A DNA stretch of 64,000 bases from Sipunculus nudus (lineage: Eukaryota > Annelida > Sipuncula > Golfingiida > Sipunculidae), in the NCBI GenBank assembly GCA_026874595.1, contig CM049308.1:18040001-18104000 (forward strand). The letters run 5' to 3'. The notes beneath the pieces are model-generated. The model was not told the origin of the DNA and searched no databases. It saw nothing but the letters and a program-made list of their open reading frames with translations. The position numbers and the translations under genes are program-made. Position 1 is the first letter of the stretch, and every line of letters starts with the position of its first letter. Positions 23,459 to 34,969 of the stretch are shown here, in pieces.

Positions 23459-24750
23459 GGGACTCATGGGTCACTTTGCTCAGCTGAAGTTGACCTTGAA
23501 GGTAAAAATCTCAAATAATATCAAATTGAGATAAAGTCTGAGAAGAAGAGATAATATAGGCCATGGTTGAGAGAGAGAAATATTTTATTTGACATAAAAG
23601 TAAAGTATCCATACAAATAATAATAAATATTTTTGTTTTTATTATGTCTGGAGACTGTTGTTAAAGAATTTAATTGACACAACAGCCACCTGTACATGAC
23701 ACATGGAGAGAGAGACATTTTACATAAATATGGAGGTTAAATGATTATACATTTCTTTGTTTCTACAATTTTTTTTTTGCTTAGACTAATTTTTGTTACA
23801 GATGTAACAGTTTATCTGGAGGCATTTGTCTTTATATGAATTTATAAAATGTTGCTTGATGTAAAATCAAACCTTGAAGACTATGAGTGAAGATTTTGTC
23901 AACAATGATTTGGTCGGTTCCATTTATGACTTTTGGTGTTATGTTTCTCAGACAGCTGTCTGCTATCTTAGTTCTGGTTTTATTTGTAACAAGGGTATCT
24001 TTATGTCCTGTGTCATGCCTGTGTGTCATGGTCCTTGTTAAAAAATAAAATGTTTGTAAATATTTTGGTAGCGCTTCATGGCAGTAATTATAGTAAAATT
24101 TTAATATATTTAGGCCGAAGGTGTCATTAATTTTAAGGATTTTTTATGATTTAAAAATTGGTTTAGTGTGGGCATTGTATTTGCTATTTGTGATAATTCT
24201 TATGGCGTTTTTTGGAGTTTCTCTAATCTATTAAAAATAAAGCCCCATATCAGAATTCCATAATTTAATTGTGATAGAATAAGTGTATCATATATAATTT
24301 TAAGTATATAAATAGGTAGAAAATATATTTTGAGATTTTGGTTGCAACTTTGTTTATGTGTGATTGCCATTTCTTATGTTCGTTCAGTGTAATATCTGAA
24401 AAGTTGAAATCTGAAGCCTTGTCTATAGGTATATTAATTATTTTTAGGGCTTCCTTCTTGTATGTTCTTATTTGAGAGTGAAACATAACGAATTTAGTTT
24501 TGTTAACATTTAATGAGAGTATGTTTGCAGTTAACCAGTTATGTACTTTGTTTCATTCATTGTTGATGATGTTTTGTCTTTCTGTTTATTGTAATTTGTT
24601 AAGGAGTTGAATAATGGTTGGTTGATATGATTAAAGAAATTGTTACAAATAATATTTTGGGATCTTACCATGTGTTTCCTAATCTTGAAACTGATGCATG
24701 TAAGCAGTTCGTGAATATAAGATCTATACTATTACCATGATCTTTTGCTG
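23459..24750. repeat. Dispersed repeat, family Y, copy 2 (split by LINE)
   Basis: The two halves (23459-23569 and 24614-24750) match the uninterrupted copy at 6423-6700. The inserted part is the LINE at 23570-24613. Confidence 0.7.
23570..24613 (-). mobile_element. 5'-truncated LINE fragment
   Basis: Inserted in a family-Y repeat with a 7-bp target duplication (atggttg at 23563-23569 and 24614-24620). Near its right end the minus strand encodes part of a LINE RT thumb region (landmarks NVNKTKFVMFHSQ and LNEHKKWQSHINKVATKISK); downstream the frame decays. The 3' end is a short GA/CT-repeat tail rather than poly(A), so this family differs from the LINE at 19787-20660. Confidence 0.75.
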
Positions 24751-25057
24751 GCAACTTAATTTGTAACTTAAAATAAACCAAGCCACCAATTAAGTATGTT
24801 TTCCTACTTTCTAACATCACCCACCATGAGTGAAAAAGATTCAGATATAACTCAGTGTCATGGCAAACCTCTTATTCAATTTCTGACTGCATAGCAGCAT
24901 GCTGCCTAAAGGGATTGATAGACAGTCAAGGAATGCAAGAAATGCAGAAAATGATGAGAGCTACAGTAGGGATGGGATTTACACTGATTGTTGTGTTCAT
25001 AAAGGTGTTCTTTTATGTGATTCCTTGAAGTTCATTCATTATTCTGCTGATACTTAC

Positions 25058-25177
25058 ATTATGGCTTTCTACATTCTCAGGTACTGGTATTGTTTCTGTA
25101 GAAGAAGAGAAGGCACTAGATCCCTTCTGAAACGTCCTGTGTTGACACTGTGTTAGATTACCAGCACCTGGTGGCCC
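25058..25177 (-). CDS. Receptor-like gene, exon 10 (GPPG, start of Cys domain)
   Basis: Forty codons, phase 0 at both ends; acceptor TTTCAG|GGGCCA, strong donor AAT|GTAAGTATC. It encodes residues 445-484. It begins GPPGAGNLTQC, so with the preceding EGPK of exon 9 the protein reads EGPKGPPGAGN, a very short Gly-Pro-rich, collagen-like stretch directly after the coiled coil. NLT is a sequon. The cysteine of NLTQC is the first of six in the C-terminal domain. It is followed by a Ser-rich segment ending PVPENVESHN that joins exon 11 in frame. Confidence 0.88.
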
Positions 25178-27326
25178 CTGAAATAACAAAATACCAGGAT
25201 CAAATACAATAACTTTTATTTACCAACTTCCAACATCCACAAACACGCCCAAAAAGCTGAAAACTCTGATACTGTTACAAAACCCATGTTATCATGTTTT
25301 GAAAATATGTGAATACAAAGTTTCCGGTGGCTCAGACAGCCTGCATGATTTAGTAGGCCTTCCACCATATTCACACTGGACTTGCATAATTTTGCAGAAG
25401 CAATGCATGAAAATTGCTCCTGGTATGATTTTAATGCATATACACATACACTTGACACATGGGCTTTAAACAGGTACAAATCATATGTGCATTGAATGTG
25501 TGCATTCATTTTATGAATGTGTGCATATATGATTGTGTGTACATAAAAGTTTGAAAGTTGTTTATCAGAAGAAGAAGATTCTTTTGTTCTACCACTGACT
25601 TATTCATATATTCAATACAAACATTGTATATATTCCATACAAACAATGTATACATATATACATTATAGTAATTATAGGATATACAGCAAATATATCCCAA
25701 ACCATGATATACTTAATTGCTGATAATTGTTACCTTAACATTTAGTCATTTTGCACAGGAACTTTGTGAAACTGTTAATTCTACATGCATTCTTAATTAC
25801 TTCCTACATTTAATGGAAACAAGTAACCCTATTTACTCATTACTGTGCAATATTTTACAGATTTCTAAAATATTCTAATTACTTGGAAATGATCAATGTT
25901 GCTGGCCATTTGTAGAATCATAGGAACACTATCAGATACAATATTTTTCTGCGAAGGTCACAGTTCTTCTGGGTGTTATTTAGCCTGCTCTGAGAATTAA
26001 TGATTGCATCCCATATTTGCATCACACCTTTACAATTAAGCAATCATACACATTGTTTACATGTTTATACTTATGATTCAATGCAGAATAATGGTTCAGT
26101 AGCCTTGTACAAAAACAAGGTGATATCACATTCTTTGACTAATGTTTTAACCTTTTAGCATGCTGATCACAGAGTCCTTGAAGGTGCCCAATCACCTACC
26201 TTTTGAAAAAGAATTTATGTGATTTCTGGCTTCCTTTGTGTATATATTAATGATCTAAGGGTAATTTTGGTTGTGAAAAAGTTCTTATAAGGTCTTCATG
26301 AAAGCATGTGTGAACTTGTTTATCAACAACATGTTTGTAAACACAGCAATGTTGACAACAGGAAAAACATGAAACCTAAGGTGGTAGGTAGCATATATGT
26401 GGAGGAAGAAAGGTCACTTGCGGCAAAACACCATTTGCAAAGCTCTAGCTTATCTGACTTGCTGCAAGATGCCATTGTTGAATTTGTTTTGATTATTATG
26501 GCAGGCCCCCACATGTTATAAACACGTTGATATAAACAAAACAAGCAGCCTGTGTGCAATGATATCCACGTTTTCTGGACAATTTTTATGAAAGCTCCAA
26601 GGGTTTACCTTTAGTTTATAAAGGCCAGATAGGTGATTGGGCCCCTTTAAATCCTGTGTTACTGGGAAATCTCAAACAGACCTTTAGTCTGCAGATTATA
26701 TGTCACATAGTCCTTATTCATGTCTTTTAACTTGCAGAATATAGCTCACAAACTGGTAGTTCTTGAAGACTGTGTTCCTGGGAAATATCACCCAAACCTC
26801 TCTGGCATAGGATTAGGAGTATCTCAACCAAGTGTTACATTATTTAAAGTGACACCTAGTGTCTGTGGATGAGACTAAATAACTATATAAACTATATTTC
26901 ACCATCTTACCTGTGGCTACTTTTGACCAAAACTTACATAAAGTTCTCATATTTTATACCAAGTTATACACAGAAGTGACAATTTTATACTGCTTGAAAG
27001 ATAGGGCTGTAGGAACACAGTTAATATTTTATTACTTTCCAGGTATTTTCTTCAGATCTTACAAACCAAATGTAAGCTACAGCCAGAGGCATCTATTTTA
27101 TCTATATTAAAATTTAAGTGTCACATCATATCCTTGATAATATGTCTATTATATGTCCTGTATTTTGCAAACGACAGAATATCAGCATACTCAAAATATT
27201 AAATTAATTGGATTTAAAAAAATATACTTACATGCACATTTTTTTTCGGATTATGTGAATCTGGTATATTTCTTCAGTTTCCCAATGCAATCTAACTTTA
27301 TCATACAAACTTGCAAGATACTGTAC
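25178..27326 (-). other. Receptor-like gene intron 9
   Basis: Noncoding, 2.1 kb. It contains a possible MITE with inverted ends (26177-26650). I see no further exon; a direct 9-to-10 join keeps the GPKGPPG run. Confidence 0.7.
26177..26650. mobile_element. Possible MITE with inverted ends
   Basis: The left end cttgaaggtgcccaatcacc and the right end, reversed TTTAAAGGGGCCCAATCACC, form imperfect terminal inverted repeats of about 24 bp around a 0.47 kb noncoding body. The superfamily is not assigned and no clear target duplication was found. Confidence 0.45.
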
Positions 27327-27521
27327 CTTTGGACCCTCCATTTTGCTGATTTTGATAAGACTAGCATTCACATGAGCCTGGTATACATCTAATCTTGATG
27401 ATATATCTTTCTCCACTTTCACTAGCTGCTGAGTCATGCTGGACAGGTTGTTCTGTGTGGAGAGTGATTGAGCCTGTAAACTTTTCACGTCATCTTGAAG
27501 GGACTTGTTCATTTGCTGTAC
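27327..27521 (-). CDS. Receptor-like gene, exon 9 (long coiled coil)
   Basis: Sixty-five codons, phase 0 at both ends; acceptor TTTTACAG|GTACAG, donor AAG|GTACAG. It encodes residues 380-444, the longest stalk exon. The translation (VQQMNKSLQDDVKSL... to ...ISKMEGPK) has hydrophobic residues at heptad spacing with Gln/Ser/Lys-rich outer positions, typical of a parallel extracellular coiled coil. Three N-glycosylation sequons are present (NKS, NLS, NAS). The exon ends with EGPK, leading into the GPPG of exon 10. Confidence 0.9.
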
Positions 27522-29881
27522 CTGTAAAATCAAAGTGAACTCATAAAGAAATCTTTTTCTTGTTTATATGAACATGACCGTAGTATTTATGCAAAAAAAA
27601 AAATACAACTTCTGAGCAATCATAATCGTTGACATTTGATGAAACATTTTTGTTTCAAATGACCTTAAAAAGTGATCACACAGTTCTTTCGCATTTGAAG
27701 ACTGGTACCTGCTAAGGTCATCAGCATAAGACATCCTTGTTGAAAATGCTTGATAAGCTCAATCTCTCGGCTAAAAATGTGAGTTTTTTTCATTATTTAA
27801 ATATTGACATTTTTATTTCTAAAATTACAACTGCACATGAAAATGACTGTGAATTTTATTGACATCTGAATTATAATGCTGTTATAATTCTTCATATAAT
27901 AAAACTGTATATGCGTCAACTGAAAATGACAAATTAAGTATGCTCTACTACTGAAATAAAAATTCAATAGTATATATATATATATGTCGAGGCCCAGATT
28001 AGAATCTGACCCAATTTAAAACTGGGCCAGCCCTGAATTTTGATCTGGATCAGCCCAGATCAAAATTTTATATCTTGGCCAGTACAGTTTAAAACTGAGC
28101 TATATGTGCAGCATATATTGTTACATGTTATATCTGCCCGTTGTATAACCAGGAGTCAATGGTACTTGTACCTACAGTTTATTGAAATACCAGAACTGAA
28201 CAGAGAAAAATAAGCGTATAAGATTTAAGTGAAAAGACCAAAATAGAGATGATTCAGCTGCTGCATATGAATCAGGTGCAGAAGACAAAGAACCTTTTTG
28301 TACAATTCAGCCCTTTCCCTCAGAGAACAGTTTTTTTCTGAAAATGATGATTTTGTAATAATATTTATGGTAGCAAATTTCTGTTAATAAGTCTAGGGAT
28401 ATTTGAAATATATATGGGTTTTATTACTATATCATGAAATGTGTCAAATACAGGCAAGGTTTTGTTATTTTTATGTGCTTTGGGAGGTTAAGTTGGTGCA
28501 AAAGCAAAGCTGCATAACACAAAATATATTAGTCCAGTAATCAGTGAACACTGAGAGGAAAAACTACACATATCTTTATGTAAATCTAAATGGATTTTAA
28601 TTATAAATTGATAACGGTTTCATATTACCGGTAACAATTCATTCAGGTTTTAATTTTTATTCTGCCTTCTCTATTCTAAGTTTTAATACTACTCAGAGAC
28701 CAATACTGTACTACCGTAAGATCAAGTTTGTTGACAGTGTTCTTTAGCTTCAATGTTTTGCTTACTACTGACTATTTCTTTTTATGCCAGGATACTTCAG
28801 ATTTGCCTATCAGCATATCATTTTGTAAGGAAAACTTAATATTATTTCTCCACACATACCACCACAAAACCCTGGGCTTTTTTCGGGGTCCTGATTTTTT
28901 TGTGTGGCTTTTTGTACATTTTATACAAAGTAGCAACAGGATAAGGAACAATTTTTATAATACACAGAATCTAATCAAGCAGAGTAGTATTTCCTGAAAC
29001 TAAAACCTAGATCTTTTCTCTGGTTGACTGGTCTTCCAGTTGATCCATCAAAATATACTGACATTATTTTGCATTTTCCATAATTTAATTTACATACCAG
29101 CTGACAATTTAATGGTCTTACAGCTGCAGTTGTGAATAGAGCACAAACCTGTACTTGGTTAATTCAGTGAAAACATCAGGTTTAGCTAGCCATTTAAGGA
29201 CATCTTAATCTATACACAGTAAAATAGAGAAATAACTACCACCAACGGGAGTACAATAAAGTGGTCACAGTTTCTGGGTGGTCATCTTAGTGATGTCTGA
29301 TATAACCAGCAAAAATTACTGGGACCGTGAAAAAGTGGTCATTATTTCGAGGTGGTCGCTAAACTTAAAGGTGCTGAGGTTTTGTTGTAATAGAATTACA
29401 AGTAAAATCTCCATACTATATTCCATGAATCAAGTGTTAGGAAATATTTTGACCATACTGAAAGATTATTATCCTTTCCTCTGCAAACCAACAGTAACTG
29501 TTTAAACTCTTAAGTGATTATTTTCTTAACCTATTATGGGAACATAGCGGAAAAGGCTACAATGAAACAAACTGTGACAATGTGCTTTTCTTGAAACAAA
29601 CTCAATGTTCATTTCTCCAGAAAAAAAAGTCATTTTTTTAAAATCACAATTCCAAATAAAATTATCAAAGCAAACTTAATAGGCCTATTTGTTTTAAAGA
29701 TGTTAGTAAAAGCATGCATGAAGTAAACTTTCACTTATGACAAACAGGAAGGCAGGCATCATGCGGGTATCAGAGAACTGTGTGGGTATAGGTAAGCAAG
29801 GTATGTGAAACCCCTGTGCCTAAGCTGTGAATAGCTATATGAAGTTAAGCTTATCTGAAATCAACATCTAATTTGTTATAC
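27522..29881 (-). other. Receptor-like gene intron 8
   Basis: Noncoding, 2.4 kb. A pogo-like fragment lies at about 29230-29389; otherwise AT-rich sequence with no recognised feature. Confidence 0.6.
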
Positions 29882-29965
29882 CTCATTACTGAAACTGTCA
29901 ACGGACATCTCAAGTTGACGAAGGGACTGATTGGTAAACTCCTGTATTTGGTGTAGCTCTACAAT
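29882..29965 (-). CDS. Receptor-like gene, exon 8 (coiled coil)
   Basis: Twenty-eight codons (exactly four heptads), phase 0 at both ends; acceptor TTTGCAG|ATTGTA, donor GAG|GTATAA. It encodes residues 352-379 (IVELHQIQEF...SVDSFSNE), a heptad-patterned stalk segment with one sequon (NQS). Confidence 0.85.
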
Positions 29966-30136
29966 CTGCAAATCGTACATAAATAAATCACCAAACAGGG
30001 GAATATGTGGAAGGTTTCCAATCTAAGTGCAACTTTCTTTGATAAACTCTTCCCTTAATGTAATGACCAGATTTGGTTATGCTAAACTCTTCATGCAGCA
30101 GTAATACACTGCAGTCATACTACAAATTCCTTTAAT

Positions 30137-30433
30137 GTAACCAATGCTTTCTATAGCAAGGTTGTCTGGGCAGGAACACCAGGGTGCGTACGGGGCAAAG
30201 AATTGTAATCAGACTCCTGAGAGCGTGGTATTGCATAACTCCTGTTCTGGCATAGGGCCAAGAATCAGAACAATAAGAGCTTATGTCCCAGCCTTAATCA
30301 AACCAACGAGAGTGGGATTGCATGTTTGAAATTTGGGCTGGAAGCACAATGCAATATCAGTGGTCTGATTATAATTCTGCGCTCACCCTGGTGTTCCTGC
30401 CCAAAGAACCTTGCCATATAAAGCAGAGGTTAC
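30137..30433. mobile_element. Fold-back element (long inverted repeats)
   Basis: The left arm (30137-30215) and the reversed right arm (30433-30358) share gtaacc, then t.gcaaggtt.t.tgggcag, gaacaccagggtg and aatcaga. The arms of about 75 bp would fold into a long hairpin around a 140-bp loop. This marks a noncoding MITE or fold-back element in intron 7. No target duplication was found. Confidence 0.65.
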
Positions 30434-30803
30434 ACAAAAACATGTCTGGGATGAGTGTAGTGTATGACCCCTGCATGAGGAGTGTATGGCTATGCTGGGT
30501 TCACGGAAAGACCCACATGTTATTATATGTATTATAGTACATTTTATTACCTAAATGTTTGAAATGATTTACTGTCGATAAAATACTTTTTTTATATGAA
30601 AATTTTTTTTTAAATTCAGTTTATGAAACTGACAATGTTTGACATTCCTACATAAAATACAGCCAAGGAAAATACTGCCAATGCTGTAAAGCTTTCTTCA
30701 AACTATGACATTTACATAGAAAGATTATGTCAATTGATTAATACTGAACTTTAAACTGGACCTTGGAGGTAAGATGACAGACCTGTTGATTATGACATAA
30801 TAC

Positions 30804-30878
30804 CTTTTGTGAGTTCTCCTGGTGTTTTGTCTTTATCTTGACATCCAAATCATTTTGGTGATTTTTGGTTTTGTTCAC
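30804..30878 (-). CDS. Receptor-like gene, exon 7 (coiled coil)
   Basis: Twenty-five codons with the donor AAAAG|GTATTA; an alternative donor CAG|GTCTGT 21 bp downstream (exon end 30783) adds seven residues (VLCHNQQ) and also keeps phase 0. Acceptor ATAACAG|GTGAAC. It encodes residues 327-351 (VNKTKNHQNDLDVKI...), a polar stalk segment with one sequon (NKT). It is the weakest exon by hydrophobic heptad pattern, but both splice ends and the phase fit its neighbours. The longer form would add an unpaired cysteine to the stalk. Confidence 0.72.
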
Positions 30879-31365
30879 CTGTTATTGTGAAGTGAACTTA
30901 TTTAGTCACAATTTGTTATATCTTTATCATTCAGCATACATACCGGTATATAAAATTAAGATAAAACAATATGTAAAATATTAAGTCTTTACTACTGATT
31001 TGCTGTATGCACAGCAAGATTTTAAATTTCAGGAAATCTTCATTTAATTGCTACTCTAAAACATTTCTGTTGTCAATATTTATCAATATATATATATAAA
31101 AAATGTCAATATTTATCTCCAATGCCGCTTTTTCATATTCTGAACATATTCTTCAACTGCTCAATGAAGCTTTTAAAAATAAATGGCTTCTAAATATTTA
31201 AAGTAACTTTTTAGTTTTATGAATTATAAGTTTTCAAGTAAAAACTACCAATAAACTTTTAAAGAGATGATTTTTAAAATACAGCTTAAAATTTATCTTT
31301 TTAAAAAGGTAATTCAAATTTGAAATTACTGTGATATCAATAGATCAGAGCAGATTTTATCTCAC

Positions 31366-31482
31366 CTGCTGATTAAGATCACCTATCTGATATCCCTGTT
31401 GTTGTAAATTTATTATTATTTCATCCAGTTTTTCTGAAAGGGACACATTAGATGTGCCAACTGTTGCATCCAGAACTGAAAG
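31366..31482 (-). CDS. Receptor-like gene, exon 6 (coiled coil)
   Basis: Thirty-nine codons, phase 0 at both ends; acceptor TTACAG|CTTTCA, donor CAGCAG|GTGAGA. It encodes residues 288-326 (LSVLDATVG...LQQQGYQIGDLNQQ), a heptad-patterned segment with a sequon (NVS). The intron just upstream contains repeated aaggtcaacattc motifs (about 31500-31610). Confidence 0.87.
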
Positions 31483-33717
31483 CTGTAAGGGAGAATCAAG
31501 ACTGACAATCATTCCTGAGGTCAACATGCCAAAGGTCAAGGACAACATTCTCAAGGTCATTGTTCCCAAGTTCAAGATTGATATTACCAAGGTCAACATT
31601 CTCAAGGAACTGTGCACATGCAAATCACACGTGATAATTTTAGGGAATAAATCAGGGTTGAATTATGAGCCATAATGAAAAGGTAAAGGTCAAGGTCAGC
31701 TAATCAAATGAATGATTACAAAATTAATGTCTATCTGATACTAACTCATATGTATTTTGTCTATATATAACGGATAAATTTGTAGTGAGAAGATGCTACT
31801 GAGGGGGATAAAACTGCAGGAAATTCAGAGACCAATCTAACTCTATCACTCAGTGACTAAATGAGGCTATCTGTGTCTAACCTATTCCCTCTTTGTATGT
31901 TACTGAAATACCTATATATATTGTTTTCATAATGAGCATATAAAATGTAGGAAGGTATGTTCTTTTATTCAGCACCAAATATAGTCAAATAATATTTAAG
32001 TCTTCAACTTTTAAAAGGCTAACATGGCAGATTTAAGATGTTAGAACACTCTAGAGGTTGTTAACAAAATTTCTGTAACTTTGATAAGGAGTGTACTTGC
32101 CCAAATGTATTTAATTTACATTAGAGAACAGCATATTTGTTAAATTATCCCTATTAATCAACCAGAAAAGAATTATTGTATGCAGTTACAACAGTCTCGT
32201 AATTTATGAAACCTAGACCAGCCTAACCAGTTATATTTGTGAATAGCTGCATGCAGTCTACATGCATTAATAAACCATGCACCAGCATGCCTTACTATGT
32301 ACACAACACCAAGCTAGGTGGCACACCATATCATATCAAATGCAGTATATATTTCTTTTACTCTTTCATTACTCTTACTAACCAGCACTAATGAATTCTA
32401 AAAGTATTTACCATTTCATGCTTGCGCCAATGACCATGTTAAGTGATATCTAATCTGTCTTTAGGTTATGGTCAATGTTTGTAGACACTGTCTATTAAAT
32501 GAATATGCAAAAAAATATACTGTAGAGGATAATGTTTATCCCTTAACCTCCACTGTTTCAAATTTCAAATTTTGTTATTACAAGAATTATAGTGATCAAA
32601 ATATTTAAAATTTAATAAATTATTGAAATATTGATATTACTGAAGCTCAGTCGTGTATGTCCCATATGAGAATGGCCTGGAAGTGTACATTCTGGTTTCA
32701 GTTCAGGAGTCTGGAAGCTGTACCCTTTATGCTGCAGCCTAATCTATTCTAAACAAACCGCAGTCAGACTGAATTAATTTGACAACATGATTTTCATCAA
32801 TATAAACAACTGACGATATCCAGCAACTGTTCTAGCATCAGAAGAATATATTTTTCTAAAACCCTGATAAATGTATCAAAGTTGATGATAATTTATTGAA
32901 AATTGGTGTTTCGGCATAAACATTACTAGCTTTCTGTAAAACTGGACAAAGAAAACTGTTCTTAAGCTCAATAAATTGCATCTTTTTATTTGTCTTTGCA
33001 AGTCTGCCAATGGATAATTTATGTGTATCTTTTCCTCCATCTTTGAAAAAACATTTTGCAGTCCATCTTTACAAGAACATGATGGTTATTTAGTTTTCCC
33101 CTTGCTTTGTCCTTATTCCCTATGGTTTATGTTATTGTAAAATTTTCAGCAAATATGCACACCAGCCAGGGATAAAGCTGCACCTTGTAAACATTACACC
33201 TTTGGCACATGTTAAATTCTACAGAAACATATATTCATTTATATCACATTTGCTAATTCACAATAATTTACCTCATATTTTCACTATGCATTTGTCTGTA
33301 TTGTATGATAGGGTTGTATGAACACTTTGTGGTATTTGCAGGGCTGTATGAATATTTTATGGTATTTAAAGGGCTGTATGAATACTTTATGGTATTTACA
33401 GGGCAGGGCTTTATGAATACTTTATGGTATTTATGGGACTGTTGTATTTCCTTCATCTTATGTCCTGAGGGCATATTGTATAGACTATAACCTCATTTGT
33501 CAATTCAAGGTATTTGAGATTGCATCATAAGTTCAGGGGCAATTCAACTGACATATCTGTATGACCCTGGCACATAAATGAAAAGTCAATACAACATTTG
33601 TCTCAAGTATTTTGATCTATAAGGAGGTATAACTCAGAAATAAAACACACACATGCATATCATCAAATGACTGAATTCATTTGTTAAATGAGAAAGAAAA
33701 CTGAAGGAATTCCTGAC
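31483..33717 (-). other. Receptor-like gene intron 5
   Basis: Noncoding, 2.2 kb, with short aaggtca-type repeats near exon 6 and a 30-bp minisatellite at 33311-33437. No other feature seen. Confidence 0.6.
33311..33437. repeat. 30-bp minisatellite, 4 copies
   Basis: The unit gg.ctgtatgaatactttatggtattta.. occurs four times with few changes. Confidence 0.85.
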
Positions 33718-33815
33718 CTGTCTGACCAGTGATGAATAATTAGCCTCTAACTGGGCTATCTTGAGGAGGGCTTTCCCCAAGGCTTGTTCTTGTGTGACCC
33801 CCAGAGCTTCTAGGC
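33718..33815 (-). CDS. Receptor-like gene, exon 5 (start of stalk)
   Basis: A 98-bp exon, phase 1 in and phase 0 out; acceptor GTTTAG|GCCTAG, weaker donor CAG|GTCAGG. It encodes residues 255-287 (LEALGVTQEQALGKALLKIAQ...SSLVRQ). Leucines at heptad spacing start the coiled-coil stalk seven residues after the membrane helix. One sequon (NYS) is present. Confidence 0.87.
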
Positions 33816-34329
33816 CTAAACAAAAACACTTTCTTAATTTAGTTTATACAAATATCACAGATGCAGGATCTAATGGTATGAACCATCATTTTCTGCTATA
33901 AAGCTGATTATAATATAATGTTCATAAATTAGTAAGAAAACCAATGAAGTGAGTTCTGTGGGGATTCATATGTGATATTTACATAATCACTGTCTGTTTT
34001 AAATTGAATGTTCAAAACAACAATTTAAATTTACAAATGAGAAGCATACATTTTTATTGTAAATAATAGCAAAAATTACAATATTTTTTATGTGAAAAAG
34101 ACTAGAATTAACTGAGAATGAATTTAATTTGTTAAAATGTTTATATATTTCTAATGTCTGCATCAATTCCAAAGGAAAGCATACATATATTATATGGAAT
34201 CAAGCATAACCTTATTGGAACATATAACCTTACATTTTATGAATTTGTCACAGGCAAATATCAAATCCATCTGAATTTTGAAAAGAAGAATTTCTTTTAA
34301 CTGAAAGTAGTTCCTCTTGCACATCTCAC

Positions 34330-34520
34330 CTGCATTTCTGGGTCTGATCTGACCCATGAGCAGCAGTATCATAAGAACGAGAAGGGCACCAGTCAACATG
34401 CCAATGAATACCAGTGCCACACACTGGCACATGGCGCAGCGGTCTGGCACTGACGAGCCTTTCATGGCGACCCCTGCTAGGTCATCATCTAACGTGTTAT
34501 AGAGGGGGTTCTGGCGTTTT
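34330..34520 (-). CDS. Receptor-like gene, exon 4 (NPLY motif, transmembrane helix)
   Basis: A 191-bp exon, phase 2 in and phase 1 out; acceptor TACTTTTAG|AAAACG, donor GCAG|GTGAGA. It encodes residues 191-255. KRQNPLYNTLDDDL contains NPLY, an NPxY motif of the kind that binds PTB-domain adaptors and clathrin sorting proteins, overlapping YNTL (YxxPhi). CAMCQC lies at the cytoplasmic end of the membrane segment, a likely palmitoylation site. The helix spans about residues 224-247 (VALVFIGML...LLLMG). There is no N-terminal signal peptide, so this is the signal anchor of a type II protein; the glycosylated part lies downstream. Positive residues flank both sides (KR before, R after), so orientation rests mainly on the sequons and cysteines. 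Confidence 0.92.
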
Positions 34521-34969
34521 CTAAAAGTAAACAATTCAAAGTGTAAAATGATTTCTTTACCCTTGCCAGTAATCTTGCTCTTTTATGGTCTTGATATTTA
34601 AAGTTTAAATAAATCAAATTATAACCATTCATAGCAAAAGCACAAACATACCAAATTATGATTTATAAAACCTATATTGAGCAAGTAATGCTTAAATTCT
34701 TTAAATTAAGTATTAAAGAGATGTTATGTTATACAAATTTGATGACTTTAATAGAAAGTAATCAAATGATTCTATAATGATTGTCCCTGAACTTCTGTAT
34801 TTATATAAATGGCGCTTGAAATCTGTTAACATACATATAATGGAGAAATCACATGAAAGTGCAAGTTCAGATCAAGTGTTTAATATTTCTTTTGTGTTCT
34901 TTGGTGATACTTCATTTTCACATATTATTTATCATTTCTGCTGGAAAAACATTTAGTTTCCATTATTAC

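Larger units (their letters stand above)
19634..25057 (-). other. Receptor-like gene intron 10
   Basis: This 5.4 kb intron is filled largely with transposon fragments: three LINE pieces in the sense orientation of the gene (19787-20660, 20931-22638, 23570-24613), family-Y repeat sequence and a 650-bp dispersed repeat (22720-23370). No extra exon is supported. Confidence 0.75.

Noticed and set aside
26306-26559. Frames on both strands at 26.3-26.5 kb
   Set aside because: They lie inside a MITE-like element with inverted ends and do not fit the phases of the receptor-like gene.
31500-31700. Clustered tcaaggtca nuclear-receptor half-sites
   Set aside because: The motif is part of short local repeats and is frequent in several dispersed repeats of this window, so it gives no specific signal.
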